A stretch of DNA of 64,000 bases from Colius striatus (taxonomy: Eukaryota > Chordata > Aves > Coliiformes > Coliidae): contig NC_084767.1 of NCBI RefSeq assembly GCF_028858725.1, positions 32,518,895-32,582,894 of the forward strand. Direction: 5' to 3'. How positions within the stretch are numbered: the first letter of the stretch is position 1; each line of letters starts with the position of its first letter. A program made the position numbers and the translations under genes. Below the pieces are notes generated by a model. That model was not told the DNA's origin, searched no databases, and saw only the letters and a program-made list of their open reading frames with translations. Positions 1 through 12,400 of this stretch are shown here, in pieces.

Positions 1-210
1 AAACTAATGACACTGTATTTGTCAAGTACAGAAACTTTTAATCTGATTTTTCAAGTGGATCCTAGCCAATGGATCCTGGCCACTATAGCACTTAACAAAA
101 CATATTTGACTGTCCTCCATGCAATATTTAGGTGGCCTTATTATTGAAACATTAATTTTTGTTACCAACTATCTCTGGTGGTCAATACAAAGCATAAAGA
201 CATATCGACA

Positions 211-311
211 ATCATAGAATCATAGAATGGTAGAGGTTGGAATGGACCTTTAGAGATCATCTAGTCCAATCCCCCTGCAGAAACAGATCAACCTAGATCA
301 GGTCACATAGG
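211..311 (-). mobile_element. CR1 LINE 3'-end fragment
   Basis: The stretch begins with the doubled 'atcatagaatcatagaatgg' and continues through the 'agagatcatctagtccaa' block to 'gatcaggtcacatagg'. This is the reverse complement of the avian CR1 3' end seen several times elsewhere in the window, for example at 27,640-27,750. Only the last ~100 bases of the element are present, as is typical of 5'-truncated CR1 insertions. Confidence 0.9.
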
Positions 312-3300
312 AATCTAAAGTTTTTATGATTAAAATTCCACAAGCCAGATTACATCTGTGTATATACAGCTTCACAAATAAACAGAGGCATGCACCTTAA
401 GAAATCCGAGACAATGGACTATCTGAACAATACTCCAGTTTTTCTGCTCATCTTATTATTTGCTGTACACACACCAGCAACAAGAAACATCAGTTAAACA
501 TTACAGTTTGGTTAGTTGGTTTTTATTTCAACATCCTGTTCTTTATTTTCATGATTTTTTTTCATCTCCAGTGCTAATACAAAGAACAATATCCCAGACT
601 ATTAATTCTATCACAATGATTCCTTAAACCCCTCCAAAACCAAACAGCTCAGATGATCCATCAATCATCCCCTTTTGTGTACTTCTTTAGTTCTGAAGGA
701 CAAATACTGCACCACTCCAAATTAAGTTCGGATTGCCTGTATTAACTGGGTCTTTTGGACAAGTAGCAATGGATTCACATTTCAAGTTCAAATTAATTCC
801 AATTACTATTGCTTCTCCAGAACATACACAAGCTGCATTTGTGTGACGAAGAAAGGTTGATGACTACACCTTAGAGACCCTGTTTCAAAATTTTTTCATC
901 CTCCAAAACTGTCTTTCAAATGTAATTATCTTTTTTTTTCAAAACTGCATACTTCAAGGCAAATTTATTAAACAAATTATGAAATACAAGTATTATTGTC
1001 CATTAAACAACTCATATCAGCCTACCAGTCCTCCCCAATCATAAAACGACACAGTTGTAACATAAAACTGTGTAACATAATGCCAAATATGTCACAGTCA
1101 AGGAAGTGGATGTAACTGGCTATATTCAAACCAGATTTAGCCTCAGCCACTTTTAATTTTCTCCCCAGTACTACAGGGTATCATAAGAAGGAACAGCTCT
1201 CCACGAATCAGAGATACACGAAGGCTGTGACTAGCCATTTGCCTCGAAATCTAACTTCATCCAGCTTGTCAGCAGAACTTGGAAACCTAAGGCAAACATT
1301 ATCAAAACACACAATAGGATTCATAAGTGTTGGAATTATTGGAACACATAGACCTGAAACATGACTATATCTCTAACTAACAGTCCAGGGCTTGCACTTT
1401 CAATGAGAATTCACAATCTAACTGCAGTCTTTTAACACAACTACTCCAAAGATTCACCAAGATGCTCACAAGACAGCATAAAACTACTGTGCTACTTTAA
1501 CCAAGTATGAAATCAGTTTTAAGGACAGACACAGGTTTCAAGCACAGATGCCTACATTCCTGTAAAAAAATTTTTTTTTAAAAAAGTGTTACTTGAACTC
1601 TTCTACGAGTACTACTACATATTAAGACCACATCCTACTTGGGATCTCATCCCACGAAGAGGTGCTCTTATAACATGTGTCCACGCTACACAAAGCTTTA
1701 CCACCATTGTCAAATTTATTGCCAAAGAAACAGACATTTTCAACCTTTTCTTTGCTATCACTGAACAGATTACAAACAAGCTGCCACAGAGGAACATCAC
1801 AGAGGCCCTGTATCACTGGCTATATAAGCCATGCACAATTTCCTTCAATTTCAATGGAAATGATACAGGGCTTTTCTTAGATACTAAATTCAAATATGAA
1901 AATAATTTGTAACAGTGACAGTTAACTCCATTATCATCTTGCAAAAGGCCCTGATAGCTAAACATCTCATATGCCATCGTAGCTTCAAAGGGCCAAAACA
2001 CAGGCTCACACGGTTGCACGAGTACATCTTTATTTTTAGGCCAGAGGACTTCTACGTAAAATGTTGAATGCAGTTCCATAGGTTGGGCAATGAAATTAAT
2101 ATTGTTTCTACCAGTGAGTGAGTAACTTCACTCCAGCCTCTCCCTTTTGGTAATGTAACCAAAAAAATCAGCGATAGACAATGTGAAGACAAAGGCTATG
2201 ACTGTGCCATGCATAATGACTGTAAGAACAAAATTAGGTTCAGCTACTCAGAGCATCCCATACTATGAAAGGCAGCATTGCTGGATATGGTCTCAAACCA
2301 GGGGTTTTGAACATGCTATTTAATTTTAAGCACATATTTACACGTCATTTTCAATGACTTAGTAGCATTACCCAAATAGGTGTTTTGTCACTATATTTCT
2401 TGTATCAGTACTCATTAGCCAATGGAGCAAATGCAGTAGCTTTTAGTATCCTGTTTCTACCTGGCTATAGAAGAGCTTTTTAAAGACAAAATGCCAAGTT
2501 GTATTAACAAAGAAAAAAATGATGAAGAACTACACCTAATTACTCAGGAATATAATCTGCAGATTGAGTCCTATATGCAGAAAGCGCCCTCGTTTTCCAG
2601 CATACCAGAGCTTCAGCTGCAGTTTAAAGAATGTTGGTACATAAAAAGAAAATATAAAAAAGGTAGTTACTTTTTTTCTTCAGTTAAGTATTACTATATA
2701 ATCTTTCAAATGGGGAAACACACCACAAAAATTTATTTCATTTCTTCACAGGAAACGTGACAAAACCATATTGCTTCTGGCTGGCAGTCACTGTACTATC
2801 ACAGGGTTTCTTAAGGCATAACATTGTGAATTCTGAGTTCTACTAGGTTTGAAAAAAGTACCAGAGGTGTAAAACAAACAGAAATGCCTATTAGCTAAAT
2901 TGACTTTAAAAATAAATAGCAAGACAGTAAATAGGTCTTCAAGGAAGGCAGAGGGTCCTTACAGACACTGGCAAACACTCCAAGCCAAACCAAGTCCATA
3001 GCAGACACATGAACAGAAGGAAGACTTTTCAACTACAAATTTGTGAAGTTAAACTACTACGAAGCAGAACTTTAAAAAATGGTCTTCAGACAATCATAGG
3101 AGCTCCATGCAATCTTAGAGCCTGTTTTAAGACAGTATGTTTAAATTCCAGCACAAGGTATAAACAAGAATAGAAAGATGGATACGCAGACACCGACTAG
3201 CATCTAACATTTACTGTGTTATCTCTAGCTGACATGAAAGCAACCAGATTTTTTGAAATTTAGAGCCTGAACAGCAGAAGTGACTGAAAGGCACCATTCG

Positions 3301-3988
3301 GTTTGTTCCTTTCATATGCTAATAATGACATCATACCCTACGGTCCAATACTGCAAGCATACACTACCATCTTATAACAGAAATTGTTCCAATGAAGTCT
3401 AAGAATGGGGGAAACTGCTCACTTGTACACAGAAGTTTTTTTAATCCACTCACGATTTCTGCCAGTTCCTTAGTATTGTGAATAATTACCACTGAAATAT
3501 TTATAATCGTTGTACTTGTTTTAAAAAGTAAAATAAAATCATAGACTCATATATACATATATATAAACTCTTGAGAGAAGAAGATAAAATGATCTACAGA
3601 AGAAGTTTTTAAGCATCCAGGAAGCAGTCCTGGATGTTTATGAAGTGACACAAGGTAAAGCCCCTGATGAGATTTTGGGTATAGGAGAGTTTCAGGGATG
3701 AATCTCCTACAAACATTTCAAGGCAATGTGGTATAGTGCAAAGACTCCCTCGCACAGCATCCCAAAAAAGAATAGGAAAATAGAAAGATGTTATAAATAC
3801 TCTCTCCATACTCCTGACAGATATGCAGCAACAATGTAAGAGATCATAAATTATGTAACTATTACTGTCTACATACATCATACTCATATTTTTACATCAT
3901 ATAGCACAAAAAATATTATTTTTTAATACCCTCACGGTTTCTAGTGATGTGCCCAGAAAAGGTTAAGAGAAAAAAATAAAGTGTACTA
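312..3988. other. AT-rich non-coding stretch, probably HECW2 intron 1
   Basis: No exon could be recognised here. Open frames are short and AT-rich. Two abutting minus-strand frames (2,079-1,813 and 1,816-1,622) have a somewhat coding-like composition but match nothing I know. By synteny with human 2q33.1, sequence to the left of the CpG island would be the first intron of HECW2 on the minus strand. That is inference, because no HECW2 coding exon lies in the window. Confidence 0.4.
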
Positions 3989-3989
3989 A

Positions 3990-4006
3990 GGGGGGGGTGG
4001 GGGGGG
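3990..4006. repeat. Poly-G tract (G8-T-G8)
   Basis: Two runs of eight G are separated by a single T, about 350 bp from the edge of the CpG island. The tract could fold as a G-quadruplex on the plus strand. Length polymorphism and sequencing error are both likely in such a run. Confidence 0.85.
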
Positions 4007-4369
4007 AAGAGATCACCGCATCATCAAACAATCCACTGAATGATGAGAACACGAATAAGCGCCAATTTCCCTGCTGCCCTCCCGACACACACACTGTCAT
4101 TGCGCTGTATTTAGTGCACACAATAACAGAAACACACATTAAACCTCACTGTTTTGAAAACAACATGCTTGAAATCTGCAGTGATCTCATTCCCTCACCG
4201 CGGACACTGCTTTATAAAATCTGGAGAACAGACTTTTACATAAATAAATACACTAAACGGCGAGGGGGTTTGAAAAAAGAGCAGAGGAAATTAAGTGCTG
4301 AATGCATTCCCCAGGCAGGAAATGAGTTATAATTAAACGGCCCAAAAGCGATTAAAATAAAGCCGAAGG

Positions 4370-5400
4370 TAACCCTGCGAGGCTCCGCGGCAGCTCGCCG
4401 CCCGAGCCTCCCGCATGACAGGGCGAGCAAAGCGGGCGCTGGGGTGAGGGCAGCGGGCGACCCGGCCCGCACGGCCCCGGGCCCGACTCGGGAGTACCAC
4501 GAGCGGGGGCCGGGAGGCCTGCACCTGCCGCGGCACCGGCGCTGCTCGCAGAAAGCCCCGAGCCGGCCTCGCACGGCCCGGTCCGCCCAAGGTACCGCCG
4601 CCCCCTCAGCTGCCCCTCGAGCTCAGCCACGTCCCTCGCCCCTGCGGGCGGCTCCCGCCGGCACCGCGCGGCCCCGCGGCCGCGCCCACTCACCTCGCAG
4701 AGGCGCGCACTGCGGCTCCGCGCCCCGCGGCGGGCTCCGGGGGAGGGCGGCTCCAGCGCCGTGCCGCTGCGGAGCCGGGCGGTGGCTGGAGTCACCGTGT
4801 CCTTGCGGCAGGCGGCGGCTCCCGCCAGCGGCGGCGGCGGCCCCTCCGCGCCCACGGCGGGGCGAGCGCCTCTCGGCGCAGGGGCGCTCGCGCCGCCTCC
4901 CTGCCCCCTCAGGCGCGGCGCTGGGCCCCCCGCCCCTGCGCCGGCCTCCGCGCTGGCATCTTCCCCTCTACCACCGTCAAGCACGGCAGGGCGGGGGTGG
5001 GGGCGCCGGGGCCGAGGCCACGGCCGCAGCCCCGCGGCCCTGGGCGGCGCCGAGAGCCGGCAGCGCCGAGAGCCTGCAGCGGTCTGCGGGAAGCAGCTAA
5101 CAAAGCCGTCAACCTTCCACACTCTCAGCGAAAGCAAGGGAGGGAGATGCGGCTGTCGCGCCGACGAAGGGGTCTGAGGGATGCCGCCCGCCCCGCGCCA
5201 GGCCACGGCTTGGCAGCCACCCGGGCCCCGCGCGAGAGCGAGCTGCGGGGAACCCCAGTCCCACCGCCAGTCGCCCAGCCAGCCCCGGCCCGCGCACCCA
5301 AAATAGGTGAATGCGGCCACGCTGCTGAGAGGAGCCCTCCTCGTGCGGCTCCGGGGACAGACCGTCCTGCATCTGCGGTAACGCAACCGCTGGTTTGGAG
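4370..5400. promoter_or_regulatory. HECW2: CpG island, putative HECW2 promoter
   Basis: About 1 kb is strongly GC-rich with dense CG dinucleotides and GGCGG/CCGCC boxes, in sharp contrast with AT-rich flanks. This is the signature of a vertebrate CpG-island promoter. The next gene to the left in the conserved order (HECW2, transcribed leftwards from a non-coding first exon) fits the strong minus-strand splice donor at 4,688-4,696. The island might instead, or also, serve CCDC150 towards the right, but that gene is decayed and its remnants start 17 kb away. Long open frames inside the island on both strands come from stop-codon depletion in GC-rich DNA and are not called as proteins. Confidence 0.7.
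4694..5400 (-). other. HECW2: Putative non-coding first exon of HECW2
   Basis: Within the CpG island the minus strand reads CTGCGAG|GTGAGT with the exon ending at 4,694, a consensus splice donor in a region where a transcription start is expected. The 5' boundary is unknown and is placed at the island edge. The HECW2 assignment is synteny-based: the human gene is a minus-strand neighbour of CCDC150/GTF3C3 and begins with untranslated sequence. No protein evidence is available in the window. Confidence 0.35.
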
Positions 5401-8400
5401 AAGGCACCGCTGCAATACTGCTGAGAAATGCCAATTTTTCTCTTAATTCCCGTGCTTTTACTAGCACTGACAATTATCCGTGACATCAACATTCATATGA
5501 ACCAGCCTTTAACCATCTTCTCGGTGTCAATTATCCTGTTTATTTGAAAGCAGGCACAATCAGCTCTACATTGCCTACTTTTTCGGCAATTTTTCTTTGT
5601 CCACCACAATGAATTCAGGAATGTTTTAATAGAAAAATGTGGTTCCAAAAATCTAAATTAAATGAAAACTTTAAAAATACAGTAATTAACAGAGGGCCAG
5701 GGATGTAAATGAAACACTGTAGAATTACAGCACAACAAATACGTAGCAATGCTAATGACATGAGAAAAAATGGACATATCAGATTTAATCTTACATGTTA
5801 TTATTATACAATACCTCATGCTTTGTTTTCTGAGTCACATGAACATAAAAGCCTGCAAGTGAGGAGCACATCAGTCTTAACTACTCTGTATTCTACATCT
5901 ACTTCCTAAATTACATAGATCTACCACTATATGGGCAACTACATGGGTTTCTGTAGGCACTGCTTCTTCAGAATAACCAGTTGGCAACTATATTAATTTA
6001 ATATACATCAAAATACTAATTCAATTTTGCATAGCTTGTAGCATATCCTCAAAGTCCTGGGCTTGAAATCCTTTCTGTTTTGAAGCCCAAGGCACTTTCG
6101 TGTTGGGTTCAATGGAAGGAGGGAATTTGCTGTTCAGCCCTTCTGTATAATACTAGACAGACTGCTCCAGATACAAGCATATGTGGCTGTATTCCAAAGT
6201 AGGTCAAGCGATGAAAGTCACTGACACTCTTCCACCTATCTGAAGCTTTAGAACTTTGTTGCGGTGCTTTTATGTGAATTGCGCAGATATCAGCACTGAC
6301 AATGTAGTTTAAACATGCTTGGTGTGCAAATGATAGGGCTAAAATTGATGAGTTTTACACAAATTTTCCACGACTCCTTATACTTGAGAGCACTACTTTG
6401 CTGTATCATCGCAATAAATGTTTGGATTTGTGTTAAAGACTTAGATTTGGATGATTAAATATAGGTTACTAGTGATTTGGGCGTTCTTAGATATATTTGT
6501 CTCTTCAGTGGTACCTTAACTTGGCATTGATAATATAATGCCTGTTTTACTTTCTGAAACAAGATGAACAGGGGAAAAAGGATGTGTAATGCCAAGAGAT
6601 TCATAACATTTACAATTATTTGTGCTTTGTTTTGGTTATGCTGACATTTTTATGATGAGAAGATGGGAAACTGAGAAGATGAAAAATGTTAGCTAATGAA
6701 TTATTCTCAGTGGATTTGCAAGCTGTAAAAGCCCTTTGACGGTGTGACATGAGTGCAGACTGCCTTTAAGTTAAGACTTCTGCCAAATTAAAAAAAGGTA
6801 CATAAATCATACACTGGATTTTCATCTTTCTCTCCCTCAAAATGGATTTTGAGAATGTTCTTATGCCCAAGCTAGAAAAATCCTATTTCAACTGAGTAAA
6901 AATATTAATTCCTGTGAACCTTTAAATCCTATGGACTTCCACTCAAACAATCACAATAATAGTAAAATGTAAAAATTCAGTACTACTGCTTTCCACCTGT
7001 TAGTTTCTATGTTCATGCTTAGGATATATTCACATTATATGTGATGCCACATGCACAGTTCTCTATTAACAGTTCCTGTGTCTTGGGTATGATTTAGGAT
7101 TCTTTGCTATTTTCTTCAGACATAATTCCAGCTGTAACTGAACAGAGTTGGGTGCACACTAGAAAACAAACACATTTCATAGAGGAATTGCTTACACACC
7201 TGCAGACACTCTGCTAGTAAGGAGTGGGCTAACTTTTCAAAGACATGCTCTGAATAATTAACCTTCAACAGACTCAAAACCAGAGAAAACCAGCCTGCTT
7301 TTCTGAAGCAAACACCTCTCTTTTCTCCTCTTTACAACTCTATGACGTTCCCCACACACATACTTGGATCCATCTCATTTCTCCTTGGCCATAAAGTTAA
7401 TATAAAAGAAACCAACATGACAGAAACTCATACAAAATCAGCTTTGCCCCAGAAGGAACACCCACTATCTTCAGTAGGGCTCCAGTAGCATTCCATAACA
7501 GAAATGTTCAATGCACAACGCATGGCAGCACCTTTCCAGACTTACAAATATCTTTCTAAAGTAAAGATACAATGTATCTGTGGCAAAGCTATTAGTGACT
7601 GAAAGTTGAAAAAAATATATTACTCTCATCTGGAGAAAAGGACCTAAAACCAGCTGAAGTAGTACTAGAATACTGAAACTTCCACAGAATGTTTGTGTTA
7701 TGTTCTTGGAAAAGGTTTCACTGGAGAAAAAACAATTTTCAGTCATCTCCAGAAATTATTTAGTAAAAAAACCTGCAAAATGCTATGAGCTATAAAAATC
7801 TTTTATCATAAAAAAAAATTAATTAATGTCTTTGAAGTTCTGCATATGATGACAACCTACGACATACTGACATAAGGATGCACTCTCTTTAAAAGAGATT
7901 TTCATCTGCTCTAACTTTGAACACTGGCAACTTAACAAAAGAGTACATAGAGTTAATATAATTCACTAGACATTAATACTAAAAAGCAGTATACATTTTG
8001 CCTGACAGTATTACATAATTCCCACAAAAATATTCAAGAGATGAGTACAGAAAAAGCAAAATATAACTTTTCAGCATGGTAAACAAAGAAAATAAAGCAA
8101 TATTCCAGTAGCTCCTATCTCCTTCCTCCTTTTGGTTATCCTTTAGAGCAAACAAAGAAGGACTTGATGAGTCATTGCTGAAGGTCATCTATCCCCACCT
8201 GATCAGCAGTAGAGTGTATCACAAACAATGATGTTTGAGAGGGTAACTTTCCTATACAACAGCTAGGAGCATCAAAAGGCAAGAAATCCTATTCCATATT
8301 ATATGAAGATTTCAACTTTTCACAGCAATTCACTTCTCTGCAAGACGGTGGGCCCTGATTAATACTCAAGAGTTTCTTTACCATTTAATGACCACTAAAA

Positions 8401-9330
8401 AGCCAAACATAAAAAGGCTAAAAGGATCAACTGGAAGAACATTCTTGTGGGATGGAAATTCAATGTTTCACAAGACTTTTGGACAGATTACTGTGCAGTA
8501 TGTGAAAATATTAATTGAAAGAATCACCTTAGGTGCCAAAATCTGGAGGATGCATTCTCTGGCCCGTCCTGCCTCTTTTGTGCTGCACAAAAGACTTAAT
8601 GAGAATGAAAACCATCTGCAGCTCTCCAGCTGGGGATTTTTGTGATATAAAAGAGTCTCTCAGTGATCATGGAGTTGTCCACCCCATGGGAGGCCACATA
8701 CTCCTGTAATCTGAGCAGAGAGAGTTGAGGGCACAGTGAGGGAAAGTGTGCTGGGGTTTGTTGCTCCAGCCACCTGCAGCTCATCCCTGGGCCCTTGGGA
8801 ACTGTTGCCATCTGGTGTGACGGTAAGCATTTGCAAGCATTTGTCTAGCCAGAGAGTCAAGCAGCTTCTCAGCAGCTCTCCACCCTTCTTGATGCACAGA
8901 GAAGAGATCCACTACACTGGGCCATCTGGGCTAATCTGGTTAAAGCTCAGATCTTCAGACCCTAATCTGGCAAAACTTACGGACATTTCTGAGTGCTTAC
9001 CTGAGTTGGCCTCCTAGTCTTGGACCTAGAGCAACATTAACACATAAAACAAACACATGGCCAGGTTTAGACTTAGAAAAATGCAAACTATTAAAACGAA
9101 GTATATTAATTGCAATTCTTAAAGCAATCTCCTATGCACACCATTTTATAAAATTATGGAAACAGTTCTTGGGTACATATGTGAAATCTGCTGCAGTTCC
9201 TAATGCTTCCAGATAATTACTGAAATGTGCACAAAGATGACTGAATTGGGGTTAAAGTTGTGACGATAAAAGCAATTGTCAGTTTCTGTTGGTATTTGCA
9301 GAGAATTAATTTTAGAACTGTACCCTTAGG
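5401..9330. other. Non-coding AT-rich region, nothing recognised
   Basis: I see no recognisable exon, RNA gene or full-length repeat. A slightly GC-richer block at about 8,520-9,010 has short open frames on both strands but no recognisable protein similarity. If CCDC150 were intact, its N-terminal exons would be expected between here and 22.5 kb; none was found by eye. Confidence 0.5.
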
Positions 9331-9428
9331 CAAGTAATATAGGATCCATACACACAGCATAGGATCCCAAGTAATATAGGATCCATACACACAGCATAGG
9401 ATCCCAAGTAATATAGGATCCATACATG
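9331..9428. repeat. 37-bp tandem repeat (minisatellite), ~2.6 copies
   Basis: A 37-base unit beginning 'caagtaatataggatccata' starts at 9,331, 9,368 and 9,405; the third copy breaks off after about 24 bases. The first two copies are identical over their whole length, indicating a recent tandem duplication. Each full unit holds two GGATCC sites. Confidence 0.95.
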
Positions 9429-12400
9429 TAGCCTCCCAGGTCACACAGAAATGTCACTTGTAAAACACACTTTCACAATCTTGATCTTTGACTTATAAAC
9501 GTGTCAGTCAAATCCACAGAGAAAGCCTGCCCCACATGTAGGCTGTGCTGAGTTACAGTATCAAGGGATCGTGCTTTTGTAAAATCAGTAAGCTTTGATG
9601 TCTGAAGAAAACAAACACGTCATTCTTTTGGAATATTCTTGCTGAAGCAAGTAAAAGGAGTCTGTGGGGAAACAGTCCAACTTCATGCTGAAACAACAAA
9701 TGATATAAAGATTGTGAAAGTATAAAGGCATTAGTGAGACTGAAAAGAGGATCACAAATCTGTATCAGAACCCTGGAGAATTTAAAGTTCTGTACTGACA
9801 GTAATGGAGCAATTCCAGGTTTTCCCCAGTGAAGGGAGAGCAGAAAAGGCTCAAGCAGGTGGCATAAAACAGTCACATCAATAGTGTCACTAGGATTCAA
9901 ATCCCAGAGTATTTCACTGGTGTTTAGCTAGCTCTTCATGTTAGTTTACACTGCTTCAGATAATAACAATGGTTATTTTAGTTACACATTTGGTCAATAA
10001 CTTGACTAAAATCCTCAAATGATCTTTTCAGGAGTCTTACTGCTTCCCACAACAGAAACAATTGCCACGTAGATGCATTTGGTAAGCAAATACAGCAGCT
10101 ATTAAGTGAGCAGGCTATACTACCAGTGAATTTTCCTTAAATTATTTGAAGAAAGCAGTAACATCTTTGGCAATGAGGCAGCAGGTTACCCTAGTGACAT
10201 AAATTCCTTCTGCATCCTACGTAGAATTGAATGTGGAATTAGCAGAGCTGAAAAATGCCCCTGCAGTTCACACAGAAATAACATACTTCTCACTGTCAGC
10301 AGAAGCCCCTCTTCAAGGAGACACTTGTGTTTCACTGCTTTTTATCAAAAAGACTAACACAAATATACATTTTACTATCAGGCATGATCAGCAATGGAAA
10401 CTCAATTTATCATGAACTGAGAGAGAACTGTCAAATACTTGACCCACATTTATCCTGCACAGAACAAATAAACGTCAATGCTGGAAAAATAAAGCCAATC
10501 TGAAAGCTTGAAGAATCAACAAGGAAGCTTTTTGCCTGTGCCTAATCCAGCTAAACTTTAAACTCCCATTCAAAATAAATACTTGACATGATTTCCATCC
10601 ACAATATCTTTCTTACTTATTATAACCTCTTCCATTTATGAACAGATTGTAAGTTTATATTTAGGAATCCACAGATACTGAGACTGTTACTTTGGCTAAG
10701 AATTCAGTTCAGAATGGTGAAAATCATTCGAGCTTTACCTTCTCCAGCTCTTTTGCCAAATTCATGGAGAGAAGATTTTCTTTCAGTGACTCCTTTATAT
10801 ACCGGTGATTGTGGCCTTAAAGCCAGTGTTCAGACAGTTTTCTGTGTAGAAGTGTCACCATAGTCATATCCAGCACCGTTAAAATGATAACCACAAAATC
10901 CTAACAGCCATGAATATAAGCTCACTCCCTGTTCAGGCTCAAAGGAAAAGGAAGATCTTAAATTTTGATTTTTACCTTGTTCTTGCTGCAACGTGATACA
11001 AATTCAATGTTAATTTTCACCTGGCATTTTTAAATTCAAAATTCTTACTCAGATTTCAACATCTGTTTTATGCTATGCAAAAAAAAAAAAACCCAAACCA
11101 AACAAAAAATTAAGATTGTTGAGGCTTATGGATTCTGAATATCCAGATGAGGTGACATGATAGTGTAGCAAATCAGTACAACCAAGAATGGAGACCTCAG
11201 CTGAACAACACATAAAAATAAGGGCTCCAAACCAAAGCCACAATGAGGCATATTAACATGCCACAAAATGCTGTGCATTAAGTATGCACTTAAGTTCAAA
11301 TGCAAACTTGACTGTTTAACTGAAGAGGGACAAATTTAAACATGTGCTTTAAGCCAAATATCAACAGACAAAAATGTCACATATATCTGTGAAAAACAAC
11401 CACATTCAAAATTTTAAAACTATTTGGGAGAAAAGTGTGTATGACAGATACACTAACAAAGAGCAACAAACAAATATTTGCATTTCCAGAGTAAATAAAA
11501 ATGCAGTATAGAGTGTAGAAAATAAGGCCCAAATATGAACTCCAGAGTGATCAACAGTACAGCTATCTGCTGAGCCTTGTATTCAAATCACTATCTGCCT
11601 GTGTCACCTGTAGAAAAGAAGAGTCGTGGTGTTTACTGCCGTATACTACTGAATATACAGTGACTGTAATGTAATATGGAATTTGCGTACTGGAGACTAA
11701 ATCTGAAGCCCTGAAGGTGCTTCAGAAGAGCAGAGCCAAGAACAGGAACTCGAGGGGAATGTTAAAAATGCAAAAAAAAAAAAAAAGGGTAAGTAAGACC
11801 AGTCCAGAGTATGGCTACACAAACTCTCTAAAAACTGAAGCGTAGAGAAAATGGATCTCTAAAAGTATTTACAGTTTTAAATATTCTGATATGCAGATGA
11901 CACACAACCAGGATACCTGTAGTGCGGTTCGAACAGATCAAAGTCACTCTTATCCTGGCATATTTGGATCAGGAATACCTGTCATGTTTCAGTTAAACTC
12001 ACATCATTAAATTAAGCAACCATTTAAATCACATGCAAGATTTTGGGCTGGTATGTGACTTCGGAGCAGGAATCCCAACTACCACATGGCAATTATTCCA
12101 GGAGTACTGAAAATACATACAAGCATTTCTCTCACTGACAAATGAGGTAGTGTTTTTATAGCAACATTACTAAGTTGAGGTAGGTAGTGCACTGTTCTAC
12201 ATTTGTGGCCTTGCCTACTTTGCTTTATACAAAACCTAAAATGATGTCTATCTTCTACAGTAGAATTCACTGGACATATCATTTTTTCCACATCAACATC
12301 CCTTGTTGGTTTTGGTTGATAAGTGCAAGCCTTAATTTTGTGCTTTACTACAACAGCTGTTTTAAAAGACAACTTTGGAGACTTCACTTACACTCCATTT

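Noticed and set aside
1586-1912. 108-residue plus-strand open frame
   Set aside because: AT-rich, overlapped by frames on the other strand, no family similarity and no splice or promoter context.
4352-5473. A 373-residue minus-strand open frame and several plus-strand frames in the CpG island
   Set aside because: GC-rich DNA is depleted of stop codons. The products are Ala/Arg/Pro/Gly-rich in every frame with no recognisable domain, so I treat them as artefacts of the island.
11931-11945. tRNA B-box-like sequence 'ggttcgaac'
   Set aside because: The match stops after GGTTCGAAC, no A box or cloverleaf surrounds it, and there is no T-run terminator in place. No tRNA gene is supported.
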